This document shows positions 8,462-17,007 of a stretch of DNA of 64,000 nt, one piece after another. The DNA is from Bog-473 sp963754445. GTDB taxonomy: Bacteria; Actinomycetota; Acidimicrobiia; Acidimicrobiales; RAAP-2. The DNA lies in the NCBI GenBank assembly GCA_963754445.1, contig CAVWFT010000002.1, positions 1,860,001 through 1,924,000 on the forward strand, written 5' to 3'. Every line of letters starts with the position of its first letter. The first letter of the stretch is position 1. The notes under the pieces were generated by a model, which saw only the letters and a program-made list of their open reading frames with translations, ran no database searches and had not been told where the DNA came from. The translations under genes and the position numbers were made by a program.

Positions 8462-9331
8462 TCAGCGCAACGAAGGCCAGAGGCCGACCGGGCGCTCACC
8501 CGTGGCGATCTGGCGGTTGAGCTCCGCCTGCACGAGTGTGAGGTCGTCGGGGTGGGTCACGCCGACGCAGCGACCGGATGCCTCGAGCACCGAGAACGAG
8601 TTTGTCCCGAGGGACTGGGCGACCACCTCGGGCAAGAGCACCTCCGACTCCACCGAGGCGTCGGTCGCGGCGTCCATGGCCGCCTCGAGGACCGAGTGGA
8701 AGGCGGGGCTGAAACCCCACAGGTTCATGGAGCACCGGGCGTCGGGCGACAGGGTCGCCGGCTCGTGGCCGTCACCCGAGACGAAGCGGCCCTCGGGCGT
8801 GGCCTGGACCTGGCGGCGCTCGTCGACCCGCACGAGCTTCCCGTCCGGTCCGACCTCGCAGATGCCCCGGGTCACGGGGGCGAAGCCGATCACGGCATCG
8901 GCCAGTCGATAGCCCACCAGGGCATTCGAGTCCGGGCTGGTGCGCAGGTGCTCGACCAGCTGGGCGCACCCGTTGCGCCCGTAGACGTCGTCTGCATTGC
9001 CCACGCCGTAGGGCACCCCGGCCACATGCTCGGACGCGCTCAACACGGCGTTGACGGTGCCGAGGGGCGCCGGTTGGAGCGCGAAGCGCACGTCGACTGC
9101 CTCGGGCCACGTCCGCTCCACGTGATAGCGGATGGCGGGACCCGTGCTCGGGCCCAGCACCAACACGATCGTCTCGAACCCTGCGGCCAGGGCGTCGGAC
9201 GCCACGAGGTCCAGGACGGCCTCCCCGTGAGGGCCGACAGGCGCCAGGGGCTTGCAGCCGCCGTACCGCCGGGCCCTTCCGGCGGCCAGGATCACGAGGG
9301 CGAGAGTCGACTCGCCCGACCGGTTGCTCAC
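8462..9331 (-). CDS. Nucleotidyltransferase (NTP transferase domain)
   Basis: A 289-residue sugar-nucleotidyltransferase-like protein. The N-terminal LVILAAGRARRYGGCKPL is the nucleotide-binding loop of NDP-sugar pyrophosphorylase and MobA-like enzymes. YGVGNADDVYGR around residue 110 supplies the metal-binding Asp pair seen in this fold. The GTG start overlaps the stop of the fabH-like gene (GTGA), so it is the last gene of a coupled operon. Known relatives transfer NMP to sugar or phospho-alcohol substrates; the actual substrate is unknown, and its place after fatty-acyl condensing enzymes is unusual. Confidence 0.75.
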   Translation of the reverse strand: MSNRSGESTLALVILAAGRARRYGGCKPLAPVGPHGEAVLDLVASDALAAGFETIVLVLGPSTGPAIRYHVERTWPEAVDVRFALQPAPLGTVNAVLSASEHVAGVPYGVGNADDVYGRNGCAQLVEHLRTSPDSNALVGYRLADAVIGFAPVTRGICEVGPDGKLVRVDERRQVQATPEGRFVSGDGHEPATLSPDARCSMNLWGFSPAFHSVLEAAMDAATDASVESEVLLPEVVAQSLGTNSFSVLEASGRCVGVTHPDDLTLVQAELNRQIATGERPVGLWPSLR

Positions 9332-10254
9332 GTCGTCCAGCGGAGGACTGCTGAGGCCCAGGTCATGCCGCCGCCGAACCCGGTCAGCAGCACGTGGTCG
9401 CCGTCATGGACGAGATCGCGGTTCAGCACGTCGTCGAGGGCAAGCGGAATGGAGGCCGACGACGTGTTCCCGTAGCGGTCGATCACCACGGCCGTCCGCT
9501 CCTCGGGGATGCCGAGGCGCTGGCAGGCCGCCTGGATGATCCGGATGTTGGCCTGGTGCGGCACCATCATGGTGATGTCGTCCGGTCCGAGGCCGGCGTC
9601 GGCCATGGCGCGCTCGGCCGAATCCACGACCACGCGCACGGCGCGGCGGAACACCTCCTTGCCGTCCATGTAGAGCGTGCCGCCGTGCTCGCACTTGAGG
9701 AGGTGCCGGAGCGAGCCGTCGGAGTTCATGTTCCAGCTCAGGAGGCTGCCGGGCCCCTCGACCGGCTCGACCACGACCGCACCCGCGCCGTCGCCCACGA
9801 TGATGGCGATCTTGCGGTCCTCCATGTCGGTGATCTTCGAGAGCGTCTCCGAGCCGATCAGGAGCACCGGTCCCGAGCCGAGGGCGATGAGGCCGGCGAC
9901 GTTGATGAGTCCGTAGACGAAGCCCGAACAAGCGGCATTGATGTCGAACGCGCCGCCCTTCATGCCGATGCCGTGCTGGACACTCGGCGCCGTGCCCGGA
10001 ACGATCCCGTCGGGTGTCGTGGTGGCCAGGACCAGATGATCGATCTCCTCGGGGGTACGGCCGGCCCTGGCCAGCGCGGACTGGGCCGCCTCGATGGCCA
10101 GACCCGAGGTGGTGCCCCCGATGTGCCGTTCCCGGATGCCCGTCCGTTCCACGATCCATTCGTCGCTCGTGTCGAGGGTCACGGCCATGTCGGCGTTGGT
10201 GACGACCTTGTCCGGTACGGCGATGCCCCAGCCAGTGATCCGGATGCCCTTCAC
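9328..10254 (-). CDS. 3-oxoacyl-ACP synthase III (FabH-like KAS III)
   Basis: A 308-residue thiolase-fold condensing enzyme. The full KAS III triad is visible: Cys109 in NAACSGF, His233 in VPHQANIR, Asn263 in YGNTSSAS. DTSDEWIVERTGIRERH near the N-terminus is characteristic of FabH. It would join an acyl-CoA primer with malonyl-ACP or another acyl unit. The GTG start overlaps the stop of the upstream thiolase (GTGA). Because it sits in an operon with thiolase, thioesterase and nucleotidyltransferase rather than with fabD/acpP, a specialised role is more likely than housekeeping fatty-acid initiation. Confidence 0.9.
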   Translation of the reverse strand: MKGIRITGWGIAVPDKVVTNADMAVTLDTSDEWIVERTGIRERHIGGTTSGLAIEAAQSALARAGRTPEEIDHLVLATTTPDGIVPGTAPSVQHGIGMKGGAFDINAACSGFVYGLINVAGLIALGSGPVLLIGSETLSKITDMEDRKIAIIVGDGAGAVVVEPVEGPGSLLSWNMNSDGSLRHLLKCEHGGTLYMDGKEVFRRAVRVVVDSAERAMADAGLGPDDITMMVPHQANIRIIQAACQRLGIPEERTAVVIDRYGNTSSASIPLALDDVLNRDLVHDGDHVLLTGFGGGMTWASAVLRWTT

Positions 10255-11447
10255 GAGCTCGACCCGGCCCGCATCCCGTGGATGCACACGATCCCGGCGT
10301 CGCCGTAGATGATGCCGCCGGTATTGATCGCCACGCCGACCTTGGCGTCTTCGATCTGACGGTCGCCGCAGCGTCCCCTGAGCTGGTTGGCCAGCTCGAC
10401 CACTTGTGCCAGCCCGGTGGCACCGAGGGGGTGGCCGCGACCGACGAGGCCGCCGCTGGGATTCACCACGAGGCCGGGGCTGTCGATACCGGTCGCGCCG
10501 GATTCGGTGGCCGGACCAGCTTCGCCGTCGGCGAAGAAGCCGAGTGACTCGAGCGCGTAGATCTCCTCGGCTGCGGTGGCGTCGTGCAACTCGACCAGGT
10601 CGGTTTCGTCGGGACCGAAGCCGAAGGCCTCCCACGCGGCGTCTCCTGCGTGGGCCAACCGATCGTGGTAATCGAGCAAGCCGTTCCCGGAACGTGCCAC
10701 CGATCCGATGATACGAGGCGCCGATGTCGGAGCCTGAACGGCGTCGCCCCCGAGGACGACGGCGGCCGCGCCGTCGGTGAAGGAACTGCACATGAGGCGA
10801 GTCAGCACGCCCGCCACCTGGGGTGAGGCGAGGACTTCGTCGATCGTGGCCGTCCGCTGGCACTGGGCGAGCGGATTGCGCGATGCGTGGTTGAAGGCTT
10901 TGACTGCCGCCGAGGCGATCTGGCGCACGGTGAGCCCGACGTCCTTCATCCGCCGCTGAGCCCAGACGTTGTTCAAGCCCATGAGGATGCTGCCCGCCGG
11001 GTTGTCATCCGCCCGCCGCCGTTGGTGCAGGTCGGCCCGGTATTCGGCCGGCAACCCGTCCTCGATCCCGGCCATCGTCTCGCCCCGGTTGCCCGTCCAC
11101 ATCTTCTCGACCCCCAGGGCGAGCACGGGTCGGTCCGATGCCGTGGCGGCCATAGTGGCCAGGTGCAGGGCCGAGCTGCCGCCGGCGCATGAGTTGTCGA
11201 CGTTGATGATGGCGGCCTCGCTGAGGCCGGCCTTGCGCAGCCAGGTCTGGCCCCGTACGCAACCCTGGTCGCTCAGGCGATGGGCCATCGCATTGCCCAT
11301 GATGACGAGCCCCAGGTCGTGCGAGGAGAGCCCGGCATCGCCCAGCGCTTCGTGGACGACCTGGTAGGCCATCGTCTCGGGGGCCAGGTCGCGCCGGCTC
11401 ATGTCGCTCATGCCCGTCCCGAGGACGGCGACGTCGGGCCCGCTCAT
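10251..11447 (-). CDS. Thiolase (SCP-X/acetyl-CoA acetyltransferase family)
   Basis: A 398-residue thiolase-like protein of the lipid-transfer/SCP-X branch. The nucleophile region is NVDNSCAGGSSA (Cys87). The C-terminal half has ELHDATAAEEIYALE and GGLVGRGHPLGATG with the catalytic His, matching the SCP-X pattern rather than degradative FadA. Such enzymes cleave or form 3-oxoacyl-CoA, including steroid side chains. Its ATG overlaps the stop of the upstream LLM gene (ATGA) and its stop overlaps the fabH-like start. Direction of catalysis is not known. Confidence 0.87.
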   Translation of the reverse strand: MSGPDVAVLGTGMSDMSRRDLAPETMAYQVVHEALGDAGLSSHDLGLVIMGNAMAHRLSDQGCVRGQTWLRKAGLSEAAIINVDNSCAGGSSALHLATMAATASDRPVLALGVEKMWTGNRGETMAGIEDGLPAEYRADLHQRRRADDNPAGSILMGLNNVWAQRRMKDVGLTVRQIASAAVKAFNHASRNPLAQCQRTATIDEVLASPQVAGVLTRLMCSSFTDGAAAVVLGGDAVQAPTSAPRIIGSVARSGNGLLDYHDRLAHAGDAAWEAFGFGPDETDLVELHDATAAEEIYALESLGFFADGEAGPATESGATGIDSPGLVVNPSGGLVGRGHPLGATGLAQVVELANQLRGRCGDRQIEDAKVGVAINTGGIIYGDAGIVCIHGMRAGSSS

Positions 11448-12421
11448 GCGGGAACCTCGGCCAGCGTCGTCCGGGTCCGTTCGCCGTCGACGAAGGCGTC
11501 CCGCAGCCGCTCGAAGTGCTCCAGGGCCGGCGAGCCCGCCACCATGATCAAGATGTGACGTGCGCCGGCTTCGGCAAACGCTCTGAGCGAGTCCGCACAG
11601 GCCTCGGGGGAGCCCGCTACCAGGTGGCGGCGGAATGCCTTCGGAGGGAGCCGGTAGAGGTTCGAGAGCCAGCGGGCGCCCCGCTCGGGCGCCTCGTCGT
11701 CGCCGCTGACGGTGGCGAACACGACCACACCCGCTTCGACCGCGTCGGGATCGCGCCCGGCCTCGGCGGTCTCCCGACGAAGCTCGCGCAGCGCGGGGGC
11801 GTAGTCGTCGGCCGTGAGGAAGAGCGGGACCCAGCCGTCGCCCACCGTGGCGGCGCGCTGCCGGGCGGCTCCGCTCGATCCTCCGATGTAGATCGGTACG
11901 GGCGCCGATCGAGGCTCTTGTACATAGCCGGAGCCACCGGAGATGGTCCCCGACCAGGCCCGGCGCATTTCGGCGATGCCCTCGTCCATGAGATGGCCCC
12001 GACGGTGGAAGTCGATCCCCGCCTGCTGGTACTCACCCTCGTGGATGCCGACACCGAGGCCGAGCACGAAGCGGCCACCGGACAGGAGCTGCAGGGCAGT
12101 GGCCTGCTTGGCGACCGCCGCCGCTCGGCGCAGGGGGAGCTGGAGCACGCAGGTGCCCAATGTGGGCTTCGTGGTCGTTGCCGCCGCAATGGACAGCGTG
12201 GTGAGCGATTCGGCCATCGGATGGGGCCAGAAGAGATGGTCGACGGCCCAGAGCGAATCCGCCCCCGTCGCCTCGGCCCGTCGGCAAAGTTCGCCCACCT
12301 CGGCGGCCGAACCAGTCGTACCAATGGTATTACCGCCCGGTGCGACGAGTTCTCCCTGCGTGGTGGGGGGGAGGATCAGCCCGAGCTTGGGAGCCGCCGC
12401 TCCATTTCCTACCGGGGTCAC
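11444..12421 (-). CDS. LLM-class F420-dependent oxidoreductase
   Basis: A 325-residue TIM-barrel oxidoreductase. AEATGADSLWAVDHLFWPHP (about residues 48-67), the bulge region LGTCVLQLPLRR, and GGRFVLGLGVGIHEGEY are typical of the actinobacterial F420-dependent LLM clade. The GTG start fits. It lies 32 bases downstream of a hotdog thioesterase and overlaps the thiolase start by 4 bases. It may reduce or oxidise the product handled by the thiolase and KAS III of the same operon; the cofactor is inferred from family. Confidence 0.88.
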   Translation of the reverse strand: MTPVGNGAAAPKLGLILPPTTQGELVAPGGNTIGTTGSAAEVGELCRRAEATGADSLWAVDHLFWPHPMAESLTTLSIAAATTTKPTLGTCVLQLPLRRAAAVAKQATALQLLSGGRFVLGLGVGIHEGEYQQAGIDFHRRGHLMDEGIAEMRRAWSGTISGGSGYVQEPRSAPVPIYIGGSSGAARQRAATVGDGWVPLFLTADDYAPALRELRRETAEAGRDPDAVEAGVVVFATVSGDDEAPERGARWLSNLYRLPPKAFRRHLVAGSPEACADSLRAFAEAGARHILIMVAGSPALEHFERLRDAFVDGERTRTTLAEVPA

Positions 12422-12453
12422 ACCGACATAGTAGGCCGGGACCGCCGGCTCGA

Positions 12454-12921
12454 CTACTCCTTCGAAGGTGCGTGCACGGCGCCGGCGCCACCCGATGGCG
12501 GCGCGTCGATGACGGCGACGGTGCAGCGGGATTCGCAGATGGCGCGGTCGTCGTCGTCGGTCAGTTGGATGCGCCAGACCTGCACCGTGCGGCCCACCCG
12601 CACCGGTGTCGCCGTCGCCGTGAGGTGGCCGTCACGCAGCGAACGCAGGTGGCTGGCATTGAGCTCGATGCCGACGACCCCCTTGCCCGGCCCGGCGGCG
12701 AGCGCCGCACCGAGGCTGGCCGCCGACTCGGCCAGGAGGGCCGAGACGCCACCGTGGAGGATCCCGTAGGGCTGGTGGACCTTCCAATCGACCGGGATCC
12801 GCAAGACGACACGCTCGGCCGTGGTCTCGAGCATCTCGACGTCGAGGAGGCCGTGGATGCCGCTCTGTACACCGGGCGGCATCCCGTCGGCTGCGGCGCT
12901 CGGCGGAGGAGGGGTGGTCAC
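12454..12921 (-). CDS. PaaI-family hotdog thioesterase
   Basis: A 155-residue protein with the single hotdog domain of the PaaI/YbgC group. The active-site motif is GILHGGVSALLAES (His56-Gly-Gly), followed by the long helix. The C-terminal strands RVGRTVQVWRIQL fit the fold. It hydrolyses acyl-CoA thioesters. Probably the first gene of the five-gene leftward operon ending with the nucleotidyltransferase; its start is 36 bases from the divergent threonine aldolase start, so both promoters must sit in or near those 36 bases. Confidence 0.88.
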   Translation of the reverse strand: MTTPPPPSAAADGMPPGVQSGIHGLLDVEMLETTAERVVLRIPVDWKVHQPYGILHGGVSALLAESAASLGAALAAGPGKGVVGIELNASHLRSLRDGHLTATATPVRVGRTVQVWRIQLTDDDDRAICESRCTVAVIDAPPSGGAGAVHAPSKE

Positions 12922-12957
12922 CGCCGGATGTTAACGGCGCGCCGGTAGCCTTACCGC

Positions 12958-13989
12958 GTGGACGGGCCCGTCGACCTGCGGAGCGATACCGTCACCCAGC
13001 CGACTCCGGCCATGCGCCAGGCGATGGCCAAGGCGGAGGTGGGTGACGACGATTACGGCGAGGACCCGACCGTGCGAGCGCTCGAAGAGGCCTTCGCCGA
13101 ACGGGTGGGAAAACCCGCGGCGTTGTTCGTCGCCTCGGGCGTGATGGCCAACCAGATTGCGCTCCGTGTGCTCAGCCGGCCCGGAACTGCGGTATTGGCG
13201 GGCAGGCGTCATCACGTCGTGGCCTACGAGTACGGTGCCGCCGCGCTGAACGCGGGCGTCCAGTTCATCGAACTCGACGACGAGGACGGAATGGTGCGTG
13301 CGGAGGATGTGATCTGGGCCCGCCGGGCGGTGGCACATCATCAACCGGCTGTCTCGCTCGTCTGCGTCGAGAACACGCACATGGCCGCTTCGGGGGCCCC
13401 GTGGAATCCCGCTGCCCTCGCGCACGTGGTCGAGGCAGCCGGGCCGGCGCCCGTCCACATGGACGGAGCCCGTCTCTTCAATGCCGAGGCGGCCACGGGA
13501 GTGAGCGCCGCCGAGTGGGCCGCTGACATGACGACCGTGATGTGTTGCCTGTCGAAGGGACTGTGTGCGCCGGTGGGGTCCGTGCTCGCCGGCGGCGACG
13601 ACCTGATCGAGGAGGCCAGGCTGGCCCGCAAGCGCCTCGGGGGCGGCATGCGTCAGGCCGGCGTGTTGGCCGCTCCCGGTCTGGTCGCTCTGCGTGACAT
13701 GATCGATCGACTGCCCGAGGATCATCGACGGGCCGCCCGCCTGGCCGAAGCGGTAGCCACGCGCTGGCCCGACTGCGGGCTCGATCCGGCCGCGGTGCGA
13801 ACGAACATCGTCGCCTTCGCCCATCCTGAGCCCGACAAGTTGTTGGCCCATCTCGAGGATCGGGGCATCTTGGCCCACGCCATCGCACCGCAGGTGATCC
13901 GATTCGTGACCCATCGCGATGTCGACGACGCCGGAATCGATCGGGCGTTGACGGCGCTGGCGGACGCGCCGGGCGGGACGGCGGCATGA
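12958..13989 (+). CDS. Low-specificity L-threonine aldolase (PLP lyase)
   Basis: A 343-residue fold-type I PLP enzyme of the beta-eliminating lyase family. DLRSDTVTQPTPAMRQAM at the N-terminus is the classic threonine aldolase signature. Asp169 in HMDGARLFNA contacts PLP and Lys200 in CCLSKGLCAPVGS is the Schiff-base lysine. It splits L-threonine or allo-threonine to glycine and acetaldehyde. The GTG start begins exactly at the conserved N-terminus. The stop overlaps the next gene start (ATGA), giving a two-gene operon with an LLM oxidoreductase. Confidence 0.93.
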   Translation: MDGPVDLRSDTVTQPTPAMRQAMAKAEVGDDDYGEDPTVRALEEAFAERVGKPAALFVASGVMANQIALRVLSRPGTAVLAGRRHHVVAYEYGAAALNAGVQFIELDDEDGMVRAEDVIWARRAVAHHQPAVSLVCVENTHMAASGAPWNPAALAHVVEAAGPAPVHMDGARLFNAEAATGVSAAEWAADMTTVMCCLSKGLCAPVGSVLAGGDDLIEEARLARKRLGGGMRQAGVLAAPGLVALRDMIDRLPEDHRRAARLAEAVATRWPDCGLDPAAVRTNIVAFAHPEPDKLLAHLEDRGILAHAIAPQVIRFVTHRDVDDAGIDRALTALADAPGGTAA

Positions 13990-14882
13990 AGATTCGCATC
14001 GGCGTCAGCGCCGGGGGCGAGTCTCTCGGACCCGAGGAGATGGTCGCGCTCGGTCGGGGCATCGGCACCGCCGGTTTCGATTCGCTGTGGCTGCCCGAGG
14101 TCCTGACCCGCCCGGGTCCCGATCCGCTGGTGGGACTGGCCTGGGTCGCAGGAGCGTGCCCTCGCCTCAAGATCGGCACGACCATGCTCTTGCCCGGCAG
14201 GAACCTGGTCCGGCTGGCCAAGGCCGTCGCGACCCTCGATCAGCTCTCGGGGGGCCGGTTCCTGCTCACCTTCGTCCCGGGCCTGGCCATCGGCGGGGAG
14301 CGGAGTGCGATCGGGCTTTCGACGGCGGAGCGCGCCGCCCAGATGGAGGACGCGCTGCCGGTGTTGCGGCGACTGTGGGCGGGCGAGTTGGTCAGCCACG
14401 ACGGCCCCGCCGGCGCGTTCGAGGACGTGTCCGTCTCCCCTCGGCCGGTGCAGGATCCCTTCGACGTCTGGCTCGGCGGCAACATCGGCTCGGCCCTGGA
14501 GCGCTGCGGCCGCATCGGCGACGGTTGGATTCCGGCCTTCTGTACACCGAACGACGCCGCCGAGGGCAAGGCGGTCATCGATCGGGTGGCGGCGGAACAC
14601 GGTCGCGCCATCAGCCCGGAGCACTTCGGTGTGAGCCTGGCCTATGCGCCACCGGGCACCGATCTCGGGGCGTTGGCGTCATCGCCACTGGCCCGACGGG
14701 CTCGTGGCCGTCCGCTCGAGGACATCGTCCCCGTGGGGCTCGCCGGGTTGCGGGCCATGCTCGAGCGCTTTCTCGACGTGGGCTTTTCGAAGTTCGTGGT
14801 TCGACCCACGGTCCCGCCCGAAGACGGTTGGGCCGCGGAGCTCGAGCGCCTCGCCGGCGCCGTGGGCGATCTGCAGACCTGA
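13986..14882 (+). CDS. LLM-class F420-dependent oxidoreductase
   Basis: A 298-residue luciferase-like protein. GFDSLWLPEVLTRPGPDPLV (about residues 34-53), LKIGTTMLLPGRNLVRLAK and GGRFLLTFVPGLAIGGE form the barrel core of F420-dependent members. It starts inside the threonine aldolase stop (ATGA), so is translationally coupled to it. Unlike the other two LLM proteins here it is short at the C-terminus. Substrate unknown. Confidence 0.87.
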   Translation: MKIRIGVSAGGESLGPEEMVALGRGIGTAGFDSLWLPEVLTRPGPDPLVGLAWVAGACPRLKIGTTMLLPGRNLVRLAKAVATLDQLSGGRFLLTFVPGLAIGGERSAIGLSTAERAAQMEDALPVLRRLWAGELVSHDGPAGAFEDVSVSPRPVQDPFDVWLGGNIGSALERCGRIGDGWIPAFCTPNDAAEGKAVIDRVAAEHGRAISPEHFGVSLAYAPPGTDLGALASSPLARRARGRPLEDIVPVGLAGLRAMLERFLDVGFSKFVVRPTVPPEDGWAAELERLAGAVGDLQT

Positions 14883-14921
14883 CGGACGGCCGCGGGCGGC
14901 CCGCCCTTTACGCTGCTGCGC

Positions 14922-15746
14922 ATGCCCGAGCGCCCCCTCACCCTGATGGCCGTCCACGCCCACCCCGACGACGAGGCCATCGGCACCGGCGGCATCCTGG
15001 CCCGCTATGCGGACGAGGGCATCCGTACCGTCCTCGTCACGTGCACGAACGGAGAGCTGGGCGACGCCCCGGGAGGCGTCAAGCCCGAAGACCCCGACCA
15101 CGACGAATCGGTCGTCGTCCCGCTACGGCGGGCAGAGCTAGAAGCGAGTTGCGCCGTGCTCGGCGTGGACCACCTCGAGCTTCTCGGGTACCACGACTCG
15201 GGCATGGCAGGGTGGCCCCAGAACGAGTCGCCTGGATCCTTCTGGCAGACGCCGGTGCCCCAAGCGGCGCGGCGTCTGGTCGACCTGATGCGAAAGTACG
15301 AGCCGCAGGTGGTCGTCACCTACGACGAGAACGGTTTCTACGGACATCCCGACCACATCCAGGCCAACCGGATCACCCAGGCTGCGCTGGCCCAGTGGGG
15401 CGTGCCGGCGAAGCTCTACTACACGGCCGTGGGTCGCTCCCGGCTGGCCGGCTTCTCCGACATCTTGGCCGAGGCGGGGATCGACGGGCCCCCGGCCGAG
15501 GTGCAGGAGAACCCCGACTTCGGCACGCCCGACGAGATCATCACCACGACGGTGGACTGCCATGCCGTCGCGGCGCGCAAGTTCGCCTCGCTGGAGGCGC
15601 ACGCCAGTCAGAGCGACAACATCTTCTTCCTCCAGATGGGCGTCGACCTCTTCTCGACTTTCATGGGCGACGAGCAGTTCGTTCGAGTGCTCGACGACAC
15701 GGGGGCGCCGATTCCCGAGGACGACCTGTTCGCCGGTCTGCGCTGA
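14922..15746 (+). CDS. PIG-L/LmbE deacetylase, Mca/MshB-like
   Basis: A 274-residue zinc amidohydrolase. AHPDDE (13-18) and HPDH (142-145) supply the metal ligands and catalytic Asp. ARYADEGIRTVLVTCTNGE and VVTYDENGFYGHPDH resemble mycothiol S-conjugate amidase Mca more than MshB. Mca cleaves mycothiol conjugates during detoxification; MshB deacetylates GlcNAc-Ins in mycothiol synthesis. Either role fits an actinobacterium, and the sequence alone does not decide. It follows the LLM gene after 39 bases and may be part of the same transcript. Confidence 0.88.
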   Translation: MPERPLTLMAVHAHPDDEAIGTGGILARYADEGIRTVLVTCTNGELGDAPGGVKPEDPDHDESVVVPLRRAELEASCAVLGVDHLELLGYHDSGMAGWPQNESPGSFWQTPVPQAARRLVDLMRKYEPQVVVTYDENGFYGHPDHIQANRITQAALAQWGVPAKLYYTAVGRSRLAGFSDILAEAGIDGPPAEVQENPDFGTPDEIITTTVDCHAVAARKFASLEAHASQSDNIFFLQMGVDLFSTFMGDEQFVRVLDDTGAPIPEDDLFAGLR

Positions 15747-15807
15747 ATCCTGAGCCAGGCCCGCGCGATGGGGAACAGAGGGCGCGGGCCCGGCTCGGGA
15801 GGTTGCC

Positions 15808-16290
15808 CTACGTGGCGGCGCCGGCCGGAGTCGAGTTGGCGGCCGCCCGAGGCGCGGAGCTGACGAGACAGAGGGTGGCGGCGAGTCCCAGCACCAGTGC
15901 CGCAGCGAGTTCCACGGCGAAGGCCTGATGGGCAAAGGGGGCTTGCCATGAATCCTTGAATCCGAACAACCCGTGCTGGACCGTCACGAGGAAGCCCGCC
16001 ACCGTGGTCAGGGCGAACCCGAGGCCGAGCGCGGCGGCCCAGACCCGGCGCACGGCCATGACGCCGACGCCGAGGACGGCCCCGGCGATGGACTGGAGCA
16101 AGAAGAGCGGCCCGATCGTGCCAATGGCGTGGTAGCCCTCGTCGTGCCAGAGGTGGAAGTGGATGTAGGCCGACCACAGCAGCAGGGCCCCGCCGAGCAC
16201 GAATCCGGCCGTCGCCACGAGGTCGACCGGGCGGGTCGAGTGTCCGGGTCCGCGGAACAGGGGCTTCCAGCGTGCAGGCACGTCATGCAT
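15808..16290 (-). CDS. Small integral membrane protein, unknown function
   Basis: A roughly 160-residue protein with four predicted membrane segments: VATAGFVLGGALLLWSAYIH, IGPLFLLQSIAGAVLGVGVM, AALGLGFALTTVAGFLVTV and the segment around FAVELAAALVLGLAATLCL. I recognise no enzymatic motif. The ATG giving MHDVPARWKPLF is preferred because a basic N-terminus then leads directly into the first helix; an in-frame ATG at 16332 is possible. The longer frame beyond that is antisense to the sigma gene. It is divergent from the sigma/anti-sigma pair, so it could be a target of that sigma factor. Confidence 0.72.
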   Translation of the reverse strand: MHDVPARWKPLFRGPGHSTRPVDLVATAGFVLGGALLLWSAYIHFHLWHDEGYHAIGTIGPLFLLQSIAGAVLGVGVMAVRRVWAAALGLGFALTTVAGFLVTVQHGLFGFKDSWQAPFAHQAFAVELAAALVLGLAATLCLVSSAPRAAANSTPAGAAT

Positions 16291-16416
16291 TCGGATCCCG
16301 CTCGATCCTTGGATGTCAGAAGGCGTCGGCATGTGGGGGAAATACGGACCGGCCGGGGCCCAAGATTGCCCCGAACTGGGGAAATCCCGCCCGGCGGCCA
16401 ATCCGTAGACCTGTGG

Positions 16417-17007
16417 ATGCGAGAATCGCGTGTGGACTCGGGCGAGGTTTCGGACGAGGCACTCCTGGCCGGTATCGCCGTGGGCGACACGTCGGCCGCG
16501 GTGACCTTCGTCCGCCGCTACCAGCGTCGGGTCTTCGGGCTGGCCTATTCCATGACCGGCGACGCCGGCGTGGCCGAGGATGTGGCCCAAGAGGCCATGG
16601 TCCGGGTCTGGCGCCATGCGCCGGTGTTCGACCCCCGCCGGGGCTCGGTGACCTCATGGGTGCTCACGATCACCCGCAATCTGGCCATCGACGCCCTGCG
16701 CCTGCGCCGTGCCGTTCCGACCGACCCCAACGACCTCTCCCTTTCCATGCTGGCCTCGAACGAGCGGGACCCCGAGGAGGCGGCAAGCCGCGGCGACGCC
16801 AGGGCCACCGTGCGAGCAGTGCTCGGCGTCCTGCCCGAGGAGCAGCGCAGGGCGGTCGTGCTTGCCGCCGTCTACGGCCGCACGGCACTCGAGATCAGCG
16901 AGTCCGAGGGCATTCCTCTCGGAACGGCCAAGACGCGCATCCGCACGGCGCTCATCCGCCTGCGCGCCGCAATCGACAACGTGGAGGGGGTGCGAGGCGA
17001 GCCATGA
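16417..17007 (+). CDS. ECF-type RNA polymerase sigma factor
   Basis: A 196-residue sigma-70 family protein with regions 2 and 4 only. Region 2 spans FVRRYQRRVFGLAYSMTGD through EDVAQEAMVRVWRHAPVFD and SVTSWVLTITRNLAIDALR. Region 4 includes LPEEQRRAVVLAAVYGRTAL and the recognition helix near GIPLGTAKTRIRTAL. Architecture matches the SigK/RpoE-like ECF class. A GTG 15 bases further in is an alternative start. The stop overlaps the anti-sigma start (ATGA), the usual arrangement for a sigma held inactive by its partner. Targets unknown. Confidence 0.92.
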   Translation: MRESRVDSGEVSDEALLAGIAVGDTSAAVTFVRRYQRRVFGLAYSMTGDAGVAEDVAQEAMVRVWRHAPVFDPRRGSVTSWVLTITRNLAIDALRLRRAVPTDPNDLSLSMLASNERDPEEAASRGDARATVRAVLGVLPEEQRRAVVLAAVYGRTALEISESEGIPLGTAKTRIRTALIRLRAAIDNVEGVRGEP

